Source: Prinsepia uniflora
Taxonomy: Eukaryota > Streptophyta > Magnoliopsida > Rosales > Rosaceae
Reading direction: 5' to 3'
Length of the DNA: 64,000 nt
NCBI GenBank assembly: GCA_032719365.1
Contig: CM064872.1
Location: 58,022,891-58,086,890 of the forward strand
Shown here: positions 47,695 to 58,693 of the stretch, piece by piece
Position numbering within the stretch: the stretch's first letter is position 1
Layout: each line of letters opens with the position of its first letter
The notes under the pieces: model-generated
What the model was told of the DNA's origin: nothing
What the model saw: the letters and a program-made list of their open reading frames with translations, nothing else
The model's database searches: none
Program-made: the position numbers and the translations under genes

Positions 47695-48688
47695 TTTGGC
47701 ACCTACTGCTAATGATTGGAGTCCATGGTTTCAAAGTTTTGATGCTCCAATGGACAAATATGTCACCACCAATGACTCACTCGAGTTAATCTCCTACTTC
47801 TGTTTAATATATTTTTAAATATAATTATCATTTATATCTACATGGCAATTTTTTAAATTAATTAAAGTGAGTCATATTGTGCCACCTCATCAAATTTTAC
47901 AAAAATTAACAGAAGTTAGAATACTTGGATGGAAATAAGGTAACCTAACTTACGGAAACACTGTTTAAGGAATTATTTGAGATAAAATTTAGTCCAATGG
48001 GGAAATTGAGATTAAATAACAAGTTCAATGGACATTTTAAATAAAAAACTTTATTTAATTAAATATGATGGATTTTAATTTAAAACAACTCATAATTTTT
48101 TTGGCTAAACCGTTGTCATCGCCTTTGAATTTTACCTAAAATTTATCAAGAGTCGTCCTTGAACTTCAATATTAGAGTGTCCTTCAAATTTACCTGAATA
48201 TTCTAACAATAATTATGCTGTTAATTTCTTGCAACAATTTCTATAATATATGTGCGGTGATGTCATCCCACTTAACAATTTTTTTCTTTCTTTCTAGAAA
48301 ACGTTCAAAAAATTGGCATAAAGACCCTTATTGCACATTTAAGTAAAATGCAAGTACAATAGAATCCTAATATTGAAATCAACCGTCGGTGAATTTTGAA
48401 TAAAGTCCAAAGATATTGGCGACCATTTAGCTTTATTTTTTTATTCAACTAAAGATATATGAAGAACCCAATAAATTACAGTTTGTTATTCTTTATTTTG
48501 TCTCAAATTATAGCTTTATACTATTACTTACATCTCAAATGTTTGATTGCACTCGCTAGAATATCTGTTTTCTTTTAGGTGGAACCCAGCAAAGTTGCAT
48601 ACCCCAAACTATTCTCCTACTCAACATGTTCATACTTGGAAGTAAATTTGACCCCTTTTTTTTATTAGGGAAAGTAAATTTGGCCTCT
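47695..48688. other. P450 upstream region
   Basis: AT-rich, with no gene. It should contain the promoter of the minus-strand P450. I see no distinctive element. Near 48641-48702 a segment 'aagtaaatttg(a/g)cc(c/t)c' plus a T run is duplicated, next to the LINE tail. Confidence 0.45.
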
Positions 48689-48857
48689 TTTTTTTTTTTT
48701 CAATGCTCAATACAGCAGAAAAAGAAAAAGAAAAGGAAAGCAGAAAAACAATAGTTAGAACCTTAAACCGCAACTGAGGTAGTGAATACATCCATCAGAG
48801 GGCAAGGTAATCCATCACGAGAGAGCACATGTACTAAGGATGATGGGGGGTGATCAA

Positions 48858-49184
48858 TCATCGTGCCCATGAAGCTAAGCCATAAGCTGCCATATTAGAA
48901 GATCTTCGACCCCAGATATAGTTCACCGAATAAAACTGAGTGGAGGCTGCCTTAACTCGATATAAGATTGCGTAAATCTCCCATCTACCATGCCAAATAT
49001 CGCCTCGAACTACATTAATAAGTTCCTGAGAATCATACTCAAAGATAATATCATGATAGCCTTCAGACACTTCCATATTCACTCCTTCAAGCATAGCCCA
49101 TGCTTCTGCCTCGATCGCAGACCCAGCAGGGCGTTCAGAGCAACATCCCGCCACAAAATCACAATTTGAGTTACGAACTACCAC
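48858..49184 (-). pseudogene. LINE-1 RNase H domain
   Basis: Continues the previous frame after the stop: VVRNSNCDFVAG, then IEAEAWAMLEGV and FEYDSQELIN. With the Asp of NSDAS upstream, these supply the D, E and D residues of an RVT_3-type RNase H. Confidence 0.8.
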
Positions 49185-49214
49185 GTCAAAGCCAGCCCTT
49201 CTTGAGCTAGGAAG

Positions 49215-50141
49215 CTAAGAGGCATCAGAATTAATTTTGAGAAACTGATTAGCAGGCGGTTCCCAAGGTTGAACAATCACATCCACATGTTCGGTTTCAG
49301 GGGTTAAGGAAGAACAGTGGTCAGTAGCAGCCCAAAAATCCAGACATAATGACCGGCCTTCTTCAATTACCCTTTTTGGTTTAAAAGCCCCTCCCTCAAA
49401 CATTACTCGACATCTCTCCTTCCATATTGCCCAACATAAAGCAGCACCCATGACAGAGCCATTTAAGAGGGCACAAGTAAGCCAAGATTCAAAAGAGGTG
49501 ATGCTATAGTGATTTACATCAAGGCCCAATGCACTCCCAAACCAAACACATCTAAGTCCCCCACATTGTAAAAGAAGGTGCTCCACAGTTTCAGGAGCAG
49601 CAGAGCAGATAAGGCAGAGAGGGGATGACCCTAAGTGACGTCGGAAGAGATTAACCTTGGTACGAACACACCTTTTGATGATCTTCCACATAAAATTCCT
49701 GAATTTTGGAAGAGTCTTGATCCTCCAGATCCTCTTCCAAGTTTCCTCCGGGGTTATATTTGAGGACGATGGATGATCGTTTACATATATAGGAGCACGC
49801 GATCTCAGCCAGTGATAACCAGATTTTACCGAGTAACTCCCATCTTTAGTAGTTGGCCAAATTAGCCTGTCAGCCTCCTGGTTGTGGCCCACCGGAATGG
49901 CATTAATCATAATAACTTCCACTGCAGGGAGAACATCCTCCAAACCTCTCAAATTCCAAGTTCCATTGTTTGAGTCAATATACCTAGCAACAACATCCTC
50001 AAGATTTTCCCCAATAGGAGCTGAAAGCCTCGACTGGAATGCAGGTAATCCAAGAACCCAATTATCAGACCAGAATTTGATACAAGTACCATCCCTAACC
50101 TGCCATCTCGCCCCCTTTGAAATTACATCACGCCTATCCAA
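49215..50141 (-). pseudogene. LINE-1 zf-RVT region
   Basis: A 308-codon frame, the longest open piece of this LINE. It includes GTCIKFWSDNWV, SGYHWLR and WKIIKRCVRTKVNLFRRH..C..C..ETVEHLLLQC, the zf-RVT pattern of plant LINE ORF2. It ends in KINSDAS followed by a stop at 49215-49217. Confidence 0.85.
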
Positions 50142-50796
50142 GATACTATTCCAAGCCCACGAAGCACGAGAGCCTCGCTTCGCCTTCAGAAAACACTAAT
50201 TAGGATAATACCTGCTCTTCATCATTTTTTCCCAGAAGGAATTTGGCTCACAAATCAGCCTCTAACACTGTTTTCCTAGGAGAGCAACATTAAAGTCTTC
50301 CAAGTTTCGAAAGCCCAGCCCCCCTTGAGCCTTAGGGAGACCGAACTCTTTCCAACTTATCCAATGTAACTTGTTGTGATCATTATTCTGCCCCCACCAA
50401 AAGTTTGCAAGTATTGCATCCACCTCATTACAAATAGATTTGGGAAATCGAAAGACAGCCATGGGATAGGTTGGTATAGCATGAGTCACAGCTTTTATAA
50501 GAACTTCCTTTCCGGCCTGAGATAATAAACTCTATTTCCAACCATGGAGTTTCCTTAGAATTTTTTCTTTCACAAAGACTAGAGCTTCCTTCTTAGATCT
50601 TCCCCACAGTGTTGGTAATCCCAGATACAAGCCAGGATCGTCAGTTAATTGTACACCAAGAAAGTTACCAATATTGGAACGGAGGTCAAAAGGTGTATTG
50701 GGGCTACAAAATAAGTTGGACTTGTGGTAGTTAACCAACTGACCAGAGGCAAGGCAGTAGGCATCAAGAAGTTTTTTGACGACCCTGTAATTGTGG

Positions 50797-51735
50797 CTAG
50801 TGGTTCATGAAGAGAAAGGAGTCTTCAGCAAAGAAAAGATGAGATAGGGATGGGCCTTCATCATTGAATTTTATTCCTTGCAGTAATCCTCGGTCAACAG
50901 CATGATTAAGCATTGCTGATAAAACATCACATACCAAAATGAAGAGGTAAGGGGATATAGGATCACCTTGTTGGAGCCCCCTGGAATGGGTAAAACTACT
51001 TCCCGGCTGGCCATTAATGAGCACTGCAAGCTTCACAGATTTCACACATTCCATTACCAAATTCACCCATCAAACTGCAAACCCCATTCTTAGCATAACC
51101 GCTTCAAGAAAATCCCATTCAATTCTATCGTAGGCTTTGTTCATGTCAAGTTTCAGTTCCAATTCAAACTTCTTTCTAGTCTTTCTGAGCTTTAAGGCAT
51201 GGAATACCTCAAGGGCAATGCAAATATTGTCTTGGATTTGTCTGCCCGAGATGAAAGTGCTTTGTTGTGGAGTGATTAGCTCAGCAAGAAAGGGTTTCTA
51301 CCGGTTTGAAAGGACCTTGGATATTACTTTATACGAGAAGTTGCAAAAAGCAATAGGTCTGAATTGAGAGACTACCTCAGGATTTGGTACCTTAGGAATA
51401 AGGGCCAGATTGGTGGAGATGAGCTTGTGAATTGGAAAATTCCCAGCAAAGAAATCAAGGACAAGATTCATTGAATCAATCTTAATTGTATCCCAGTAAC
51501 TTTGATTGAAAATTCCAGAGAAGCCATCAGGGCCCCGTGCCTTGAGCGGTCCCATTTGGAATGCATCAATCTTAACTTCCTCCTCAGTAACTTCAGCAGT
51601 TAAACTCTCATTCATGTGGGGTGTGACAATAGTAGCAACAAAGTTTAAGATCCTTCCCCAATCCCTAGGCCCAAAACTAATGAAAAGCTCCTTGAAGTGG
51701 GAATCGACTGTTTGTCTAACCTCCCAATCACACAC
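50797..51735 (-). pseudogene. LINE-1 reverse transcriptase remnant
   Basis: Recognisable blocks: ARGPDGFSGIF, NLALIPKVPNPEVVSQFRPI, ISGRQIQDN, LDMNKAYDRIEWDF, GLQQGDPISPYLF and HLFFAEDSFLF. The last is the catalytic box, FAED instead of [YF]ADD. Stops at about 51298 and 51068 and later divide it. Confidence 0.85.
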
Positions 51736-53578
51736 AGTCCAACTTTCATCAGGCTTTTTAATTTTCGTAATAAGGTTTTGGCGCCGCCTTTATATTGTAG
51801 AGTGATGGAAGAATGCTGTGTTGGCATCACCAGATAAAAGCCATTTTACTCTGGATCTTTGATGCCAGTACTTCTCCTCAATAGTCCACAACCTACTGAG
51901 TTCAACTTTGATAGGTTCCATTAGCATGTAGTTGCCTTCCCAGTCCATTTGAAGTACCTCGAGATCATTGGTAAGGGCTTTAATTTGAAGACGATTTTTT
52001 GAAAACTTTATCTTGCTCCAGTCAGCGAGGGCTTTTTGACACGCAGATAGTTTACCATCCCAAATCCCTCTATTAGTAGTAGTCATCCTACTCCAACTCC
52101 TCGCAACTATATCCTTGGAATCAGCTTCCTTCACCTAATAGGCTTCAAACTTAAAAGATTTCTTGCCCTTTCTAATATTAGGGGCCATGTCAATTAAAAT
52201 TGGGTAATGGTCTGAACCCATAGTAGAGGTTGTTAGTGAACAGTCATCCTAGATTGCTCTTGTTCTGAGCCACTTTCCATAGGCCGCCATCATTGAGTTT
52301 CTGGACGGGGTAACAGGGTGAGGGCAGCTATGATCTGGGTGTCCTAATCTCCCACAACTGTAGCAGAAGTTTGAAAGGTGTTTTAAGCGAAGTTCGACCC
52401 AAGAACCAACACCATCTCCTCTCGGAAGCCAGAATCCAATGGGTAATGGTTGGGTAGCATTAATTTTAACTCTGAATCGGTGGAAGCTTGGACCATGAAT
52501 CCATGGGTCTTCAAGCTTCTCGACCATGCCAAAATTTTCCCCTACCCTTCTAGAATTCTCCTCGGTTAACAGGTTCATAGGGACCCCATGGGCTTGAATT
52601 CAGTAGCTAACCTGATGAAGGGGGAGCTCTTCCAAAGATAGATTTTCAGGCCATCGCTGGACCGAGAAATAGAAGCCCATAACCGACCAAGGTCTGCCGT
52701 CTATAATTCTGGTTGCTACCATCTCATCTTTAACAAGAATTATGAAGGTATTGTCTTTGACATTGGTTATTTGGGTTTTACCAAAATTGGGCCAAGCAGT
52801 GGTTCGAATCTTCTTCACTGCGCTCCGGTTCGGAGCCTTTCTCGCAATCACAGTACCCACCAGTTTGGGTCCACACTCCAGGTTAGAAAGCCCCATCGTT
52901 TCCTCAATTTTGATGATCAGATCTTCTGCTTGCAATTGTCCCATTTGGTTCTCACAAGAGAAGCACGACAGATAGTAGAGGTGAAAAATAAAGGATAGAG
53001 TCCACAAAGTGTAGTACCTTGCAAAATAGGGTTTAGGTAGGGGTTTTTCCTTTCGTATGTACCCTTTTGTGAGTGGTTTGAATCATTCAAGACATGCTTG
53101 ATTTTATGGTGTCTAAGATGAGAGAACTCCCTTCTCACATAGCTATTGGTAGTATTAGGCTTGAGCTGAAAACACACCTGTTACGAATCTCCTCAGCAGA
53201 AAACTCCTGAACCATGTTCAAAGCCTCCCCATCCCCAATAGCCTCTTCAATTAGCCCGTTGAAATTACAATAAAAAAACGGAGAGGGTACTCCCAAAAGA
53301 TTTTGAAAGAAGGAAACCGCCTCAGTCTTAATCTTAGACTCATTAGAAGTCACACTATAATCACTTAGCTGAATGAAAGAAATCTGATTACGATTAGCTC
53401 TTTTCATGACTGAATTGTGGAAATAAATAGTATTGTGATTGCCCTCAGCCATCCACCGGAACCTAGACTTCTACCGAAAGAAGTTTTCCTCACGTAATAA
53501 ACACACAGAGTAGGCCCGAAGGCAAGTTTTCGCCCGACCCAACAAGTCCATGTCAAGAGAGGTAACACTTAACCGAGA

Positions 53579-54490
53579 CTAACAATCATCAAGATCCACC
53601 TTAGCTTTCAAGACCGCCTTAGAAACATCAGGATTAGGCCCTCTATTAATCAGCTTCAGAGTAGCCTTCAAAATCTTTAACCTCTTAACCAGACGATATA
53701 GATGGGTACCATAACAAGTGAAATCAAAAGCACGTTGGACAATATCAAGAAAATCAGGCTGATCAACATCGAAATCAAAGAAGTTAAAAGGGGCTCTATG
53801 GTTAGACTGAGGAAGGCCAAAATAATTGCAACCAGGGTAGTGGTCCGATGACCCACGATTAAGGAACTTCACCGAGCAATTAGGGAACATAGATAGCCAA
53901 GCCTCATTGGCCAAGATCCGATCCAGCTTCCTCAAAATAAGTAACCCTCCAAGCGGAAGATTGCACCAAGTAAGGTGATTACCAGTATAACCCAAATCAT
54001 CAAGACCCGGAACACGCAAACACTCATTAAAATCAGAGATAGCCACATTACGCTGGCCAATACTACCAATACTATCATTAAGGCACCTGGTGATATTAAA
54101 TTCCCCCAAAACTGCACAAGGAACCTCACCCAAGCTAGCAGCAAAGGAACACAGACTATCCCACAACCCTCTACGATTAGAATCATCATTCGACCCATAA
54201 ACCATATACAAATAAATCATAGCACCAGAACTCAGAACTTGGAAATGAAAACTCACCACCTGATCAGAAATATTCAAGACAGACACCAACACCACATTAG
54301 GGCCCCAACCTAACCAAATCCTCCCATAATAATGATAAGAGTAAGTATTGCAAAAATTCCAATTACGAAGAATAAAAAAAGGAGATACCAGCAAAACTCT
54401 GTTCCTTAACCCTAGTTTCCAACAAACCAACAACACACAATTTATAATCAAGAATAAATTTTCTAATCTCAAGCAAACGAGAAGCTTCAT
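53579..54490 (-). pseudogene. LINE-2 endonuclease (APE-type)
   Basis: A 303-codon frame whose first 40 residues are out of frame relative to the catalytic LLETRVK segment. It then follows the endonuclease through VLGEFNITRCLNDSIG, LTWCN, KLDRILANEAW and SSDHYPG. The catalytic Asp of GDFN is Glu. Inactive. Confidence 0.85.
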
Positions 54491-54549
54491 TTAGCCCACA
54501 AATATTTCAAAAATCTGCACTAATCATGAGAATGGGGGATAATGAGAAC

Positions 54550-55278
54550 TCAGGATAATTTCCCAACCATTTCAACTTTTCCATTTTTCTTTCCGTTAAT
54601 CTTCTTCTTGGTGAGACCCAAATTGGTAGTAGCATTCACAAGAACATCGTGATTGACCTGAATCTCATCTGAATAAATGAGGCCATCCTCAACCAAATCC
54701 AAATCCTCGTCCAAACCACCTAAAGCTCCAAAAGAATTAGGACTAGAAAAATCATCAAAACGGGGAGTCACCAAGCCGAGCCTCGACCCACGTCCCTCCT
54801 TCGTGGGAAGCGAAGCCTCGAGAGCATGTTGACCCTCACCCACACAAGTATCAGGGTAATGAAAATCAGGCAAACTCGAGGCCCCACCTTCCCCCTCCTT
54901 AGCAAACACCGTTGGGCCAACAGGGACCCTAGAAGCAGAATCGAGGATATGAAAGTTGGGGTCTTCCAAACCCAAGAAAACGGGCTTAATAAGTTCCGAA
55001 GGAGTGTCTAGCGGCAAAGTGTGATCCTTATTCTTTAAACCCAAAGACTTCTTAGAGCCCATATTAAACCGGTCCTTAGATTTTGAAGCTTTTTCCCCAC
55101 CAGAGCGAGTGTTGAGAGGACATAAGGGCGCCAAATGGCCAAAGCCCTTACATTTTACACAAACCCGTGGCAAGCTTTCATATTCAACACGAACCTCCAC
55201 CACTTGGAGAATTTCCCCATTTTCCTCGGAGCAGAGCTGAATGTCAAATGTATCAACTGGCTCCTCTGTAACATCCAC
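54550..55278 (-). pseudogene. LINE-2 ORF1, C-terminal part
   Basis: A 242-codon frame with VRVEYESLPRVCVKCKGFGHLAPLCPL, the Gag-like C-x2-C-x4-H-x4-C knuckle found after DUF4283 in plant LINEs, and then a low-complexity tail. The N-terminal DUF4283 part lies upstream (55318-55815) in two other frames. Confidence 0.85.
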
Positions 55279-56831
55279 TTCGACACACTCGCATGAATGT
55301 AATTCTTTTTTTACACTTCATGAACGAATCAGAAAATAGTGGCCTACCCACAACACTAGCCACATGCGCAAAACCCTCCAGATTCCGATGTTCAAGAGGC
55401 ACATTATAGAACCTAACCCAAATAAACACTTTAGTGTGGGAGGTTTTGGAGAGAACAAGCCCAGTCTTCTAGCGAGTAAGATAAATAGGGCGCCTCGAGA
55501 AATTCCAATACCCAGCATCGAGAACATAAATACAAGAAGCCTCGTCCCAGAATTTAAAAATAATAGAAGCCTTTGTTTTTAATAAGGACCTCTAAAAACC
55601 CCAATTGGCCCACATTTTCTAGCAAGGATATTCACAGCAGAGAAATGCAGTTTTTTGTCAACTAAGTACCCAACCAAACTAGATTTCCACTTTTCAGCGG
55701 CAATAGCAACTGCCTCCTGTGGGGGGGGCAAGCTTTTTGCCACCCACCAATTTAGTTTTGCAAAAGGAGAGATTTTGGGTGGGCCTAACTTGTAAATTAT
55801 TACCTGTATCTGCATTACAATAGCTCACCTTGGAGATCTCAATTGTAGGAGGCAAGGGGCAGCCCCCAAAGAACCAACAGCTACAATTGGTGTTTCACAA
55901 CCAGCATCCACAAAACGCCCCTCACTAACACCAGGGGACAACCCCGACTCCAGTTGACCAAACACCATCTCGGTGACAATATAGGGATGACCACCAAACT
56001 CACAATCTACATTATGAACCACCTTAGTCATAATCGACACCGGAGCACCACCAGGAACAACGCCAAGAGCACCATACCCAGTTGGATGGAACGACCCAGC
56101 AATCTGGACAGAAGAAGGGTTGTCTAACGCCACACCACAATCCTGAAGGCATATAGCATTAACTAACTTACCATCCACCAAACGAGACCCATAACATAAG
56201 TTGTTGAAAGTAGGGGAGGAATATTTGAGGGCTAAGGTAGAGGGAGACAAACTGGAAAAGTTAGAGGTTGGGTTAGGGGGAAACAAGGGCTAAGGATGGC
56301 CAAGAGCTGCAGAGAGATGGTTTGGGGTTGGGAAAGGGAATGAGAAGGTTGAAAGAAAGAGGAGGCCACCTCACAGTTATGAGGGAGGGGACGGAGAGGT
56401 GTCGATGGGCCTCAAACCCACACAAGATGGCACCATAACAAGAGACAGAAGGAAAAGATTAAAAGGGTGATGCCATGGCAGTGGAGGGGGGAGGTGAAAG
56501 GTAGGAGAGAAAGAATCGAAGAACAAGGCCGAAGGACATGGTATCAGAAAGTGAAAGGTTCGTCGACGCACAACGATCCAAGCCAGGAAAACAGGAAAAG
56601 AAGTTTGAAGATCCAACCTAGCACCAATAGATCTGAGAAGAAAGAGCCACATAGGATCTCGATGGCCGAAGAAGAAAGGGATTCGACGACCACAAGTGAA
56701 GGAAACGAAGTAAACGACAACCGAAGAGAGGGGCGAGTAACTGCGGAAAGAAAAACAGATGGATCTGTCGCGCGCGTGCGGCGCGTACAAACCCCAGATA
56801 TATTTCTTTTTCCGTGTTGGGATTACGCACC

Positions 56832-56845
56832 CATGGAGTTACTTT
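56832..56845. repeat. LINE-2 target duplication, 5' copy, inverted
   Basis: catggagttacttt, the exact reverse complement of 62800-62813. It abuts the LINE 5' end. Confidence 0.85.
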
Positions 56846-57426
56846 GTACGTAACCCTCCAACACCATTTAATTATTTCTCTTTATAAGGTGCAATGCAAT
56901 TAGGAGTTCTAGAGGTCAAATTTAATCTCTCTCTCTTTGCATGAGAGTTTCCCCCTCTCTGCCATGAGAGTTTCCCGCATTTCATAATGCTTTCAAACAT
57001 CTGACTCTACATTCAATTCTACAACCACCATGGTTGTTCCTACATCCACAGTTCCATTTAATTCTACCTTTAAACCTAAACCCCATCCACCCCCCCCCCC
57101 CCCCCCCCCCACCCAACAACTCACATTTACTGATGCTTCCCAAAACATTCAATTCTACATTAAATTCTTTAGCCCCTAAAATCACCATGAGAGTTCCATG
57201 AATCACAACTGTATTCAATCCTACATGCAATCCATTAAACCATACACCCTGTGCCACACTAGACCTGCGAGAAACAAAAAATCACAAACTAGACTCAAGC
57301 ATTCAGTACAAGCTACCTATGAAGAGGCGTGCTCGGAAGAGGATGTTTGCACGGCTGCAGCTCCAAGATCCAAACAATGACAACCCAGCCTACTCAAAAC
57401 CAGAACATTGATGAGGAAAAGATGTA
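56846..57426. other. Displaced, inverted LINE-2 flank
   Basis: Sequence that originally lay upstream of LINE-2 and therefore downstream of the YY1-like gene, now inverted. It contains a run of 21 C (57090-57110) and 'attcaattctac' repeats. No gene. The small frames here are not supported. Confidence 0.6.
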
Positions 57427-58693
57427 TGCAGTGGAAATTAAGACTCTTGGCCTTGACGATTTCAATGGGTTGTTCTTCTAGAAAGCTTGGTGTGTGGTGG
57501 GTAGTCATATCATTGCCGCAGTTAGTGAATTCTTCTCCTCAGGTTGCTTACTTGATATGATTAATGCCACAACTATCACCTTAGCTCCGAAAGTCTCTAA
57601 TCCTTCAACCATGACTAACTTTCGTCCAATTTCTTATTGTAATACCCTTTACAAAATTATTTCGAAGTTGATTGCTAATCGTATTGTTGGGATTCTACAT
57701 TCTATCATTAGTGATAATCAATCGGCTTTTGTGCGTGGCCGTCAGATTGGGGATAATATTTTGTTGGTTAAGGAGTTGATGCGTGGGTATCATCTGAATA
57801 AGGGTATGCCCAGATGTATGGCCAAAGTTGACATTTTGAAATCTTACGATTCTCGAATTGGGGGTTTCTCTTACAAGCGATGAGGGCGTTAAACTTTCAC
57901 CCTAAGCTGATTGGTTGGGTGAAAAAATGCATTTCCACTCCTCGTTTCTCGATTGCAGTTAATGGGGAGCTGGTGGGTTTTTTTGAAAGAAAAAGGGGGT
58001 TACGGTAAAGGGATCCTCTTTCGCCTTATCTTTTTATAATTTCTATGGATATCCTTTCTCAGATGTTGAGGGCTAGGATTGCTCTATTCCCTTAGTTCTG
58101 GTATCACTGGACATGTGATAAAGTTGGTCTTTCGTATTTTGGCCCTTTGTTGATGATCTTCTGGTTTTTTTTGTCATGGTGATAGGTATTCTTCTAGGGT
58201 TATTAATGATACCTTAGTTTTGTTTTCCAGGGTCTCGGGTTGGTTCCTAACCAGGCCAAAAGTAATGTCTTTGTGGCGGGTGAGTCTAATCGTCTCTTGG
58301 GTCGGATAATGAGCATTTTTTGGGTTTGGAAAGGGAACTCTCCCAGTTCGGTATTTGGGAATCCCTTTGATTTCTTGCAAAATTAGGTTCTATGATTTCC
58401 AGCCTCTTCTTGAGCATATGGAAAGCCAGATTAGTAGTTGGGAACACCGTAAGCTTTCTTTTGCTGGTAGGCTCCAGTTAATTTAAGTCGGTGTTATTTA
58501 GCGTGCAGGTCTTTTGGTCTTCTCACCTCTTCCTTCCGAAGAAAATTTTTCATGAGTTGGAGCTCAGGTGTTGTATGTTCTTGTGGTCTAGTATGTGTCA
58601 GGGCAGTACCATGCTAAAGTGGCATGGTAGGAAATATGTAAAGGGAAAATGGAAGGGGGATTGGGGCTACATCAACTTTTCTTGTGGAATGTG

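Larger units (their letters stand above)
48689..53171 (-). mobile_element. L1-like LINE, internally deleted (LINE-1)
   Basis: Reads on the minus strand from a 5' region near 53171 to a poly(A) (T run at 48689-48701 on the plus strand). In order: ORF1 with a DUF4283-type domain (ATG about 52947, MGQLQAEDLIIKIEE..), a CCHC knuckle CYSCGRLGHPDHSC near 52340, a remnant of the endonuclease end (SDHYP, 52215), reverse transcriptase (51735-50797), zf-RVT and RNase H. Many stops and shifts make it dead. About 0.7 kb of endonuclease is missing between the knuckle and SDHYP. No target duplication was found. Its 5' side ends at the inversion breakpoint at 53171/53172. Confidence 0.85.
53172..56831 (-). 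mobile_element. LINE-2, 5' half (inverted)
   Basis: On the minus strand, from a 5' end abutting the 14 bp target duplication at 56832-56845: a 5' leader, then ORF1 pieces (56286-55825 and 55815-55579 with WKSSLVGYLVDKKL, DUF4283-like). A CCHC knuckle CVKCKGFGHLAPLC (about 55150) follows. The ORF2 endonuclease (54530-53760) has LLETRVK, GEFN in place of GDFN, KLDRILAN and SSDHYPG. A linker ends ..QEFSAEEIRN at 53172. Frameshifts occur in ORF1 and at the start of ORF2. It stops exactly where the plus-strand piece at 57427 resumes. Confidence 0.88.
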
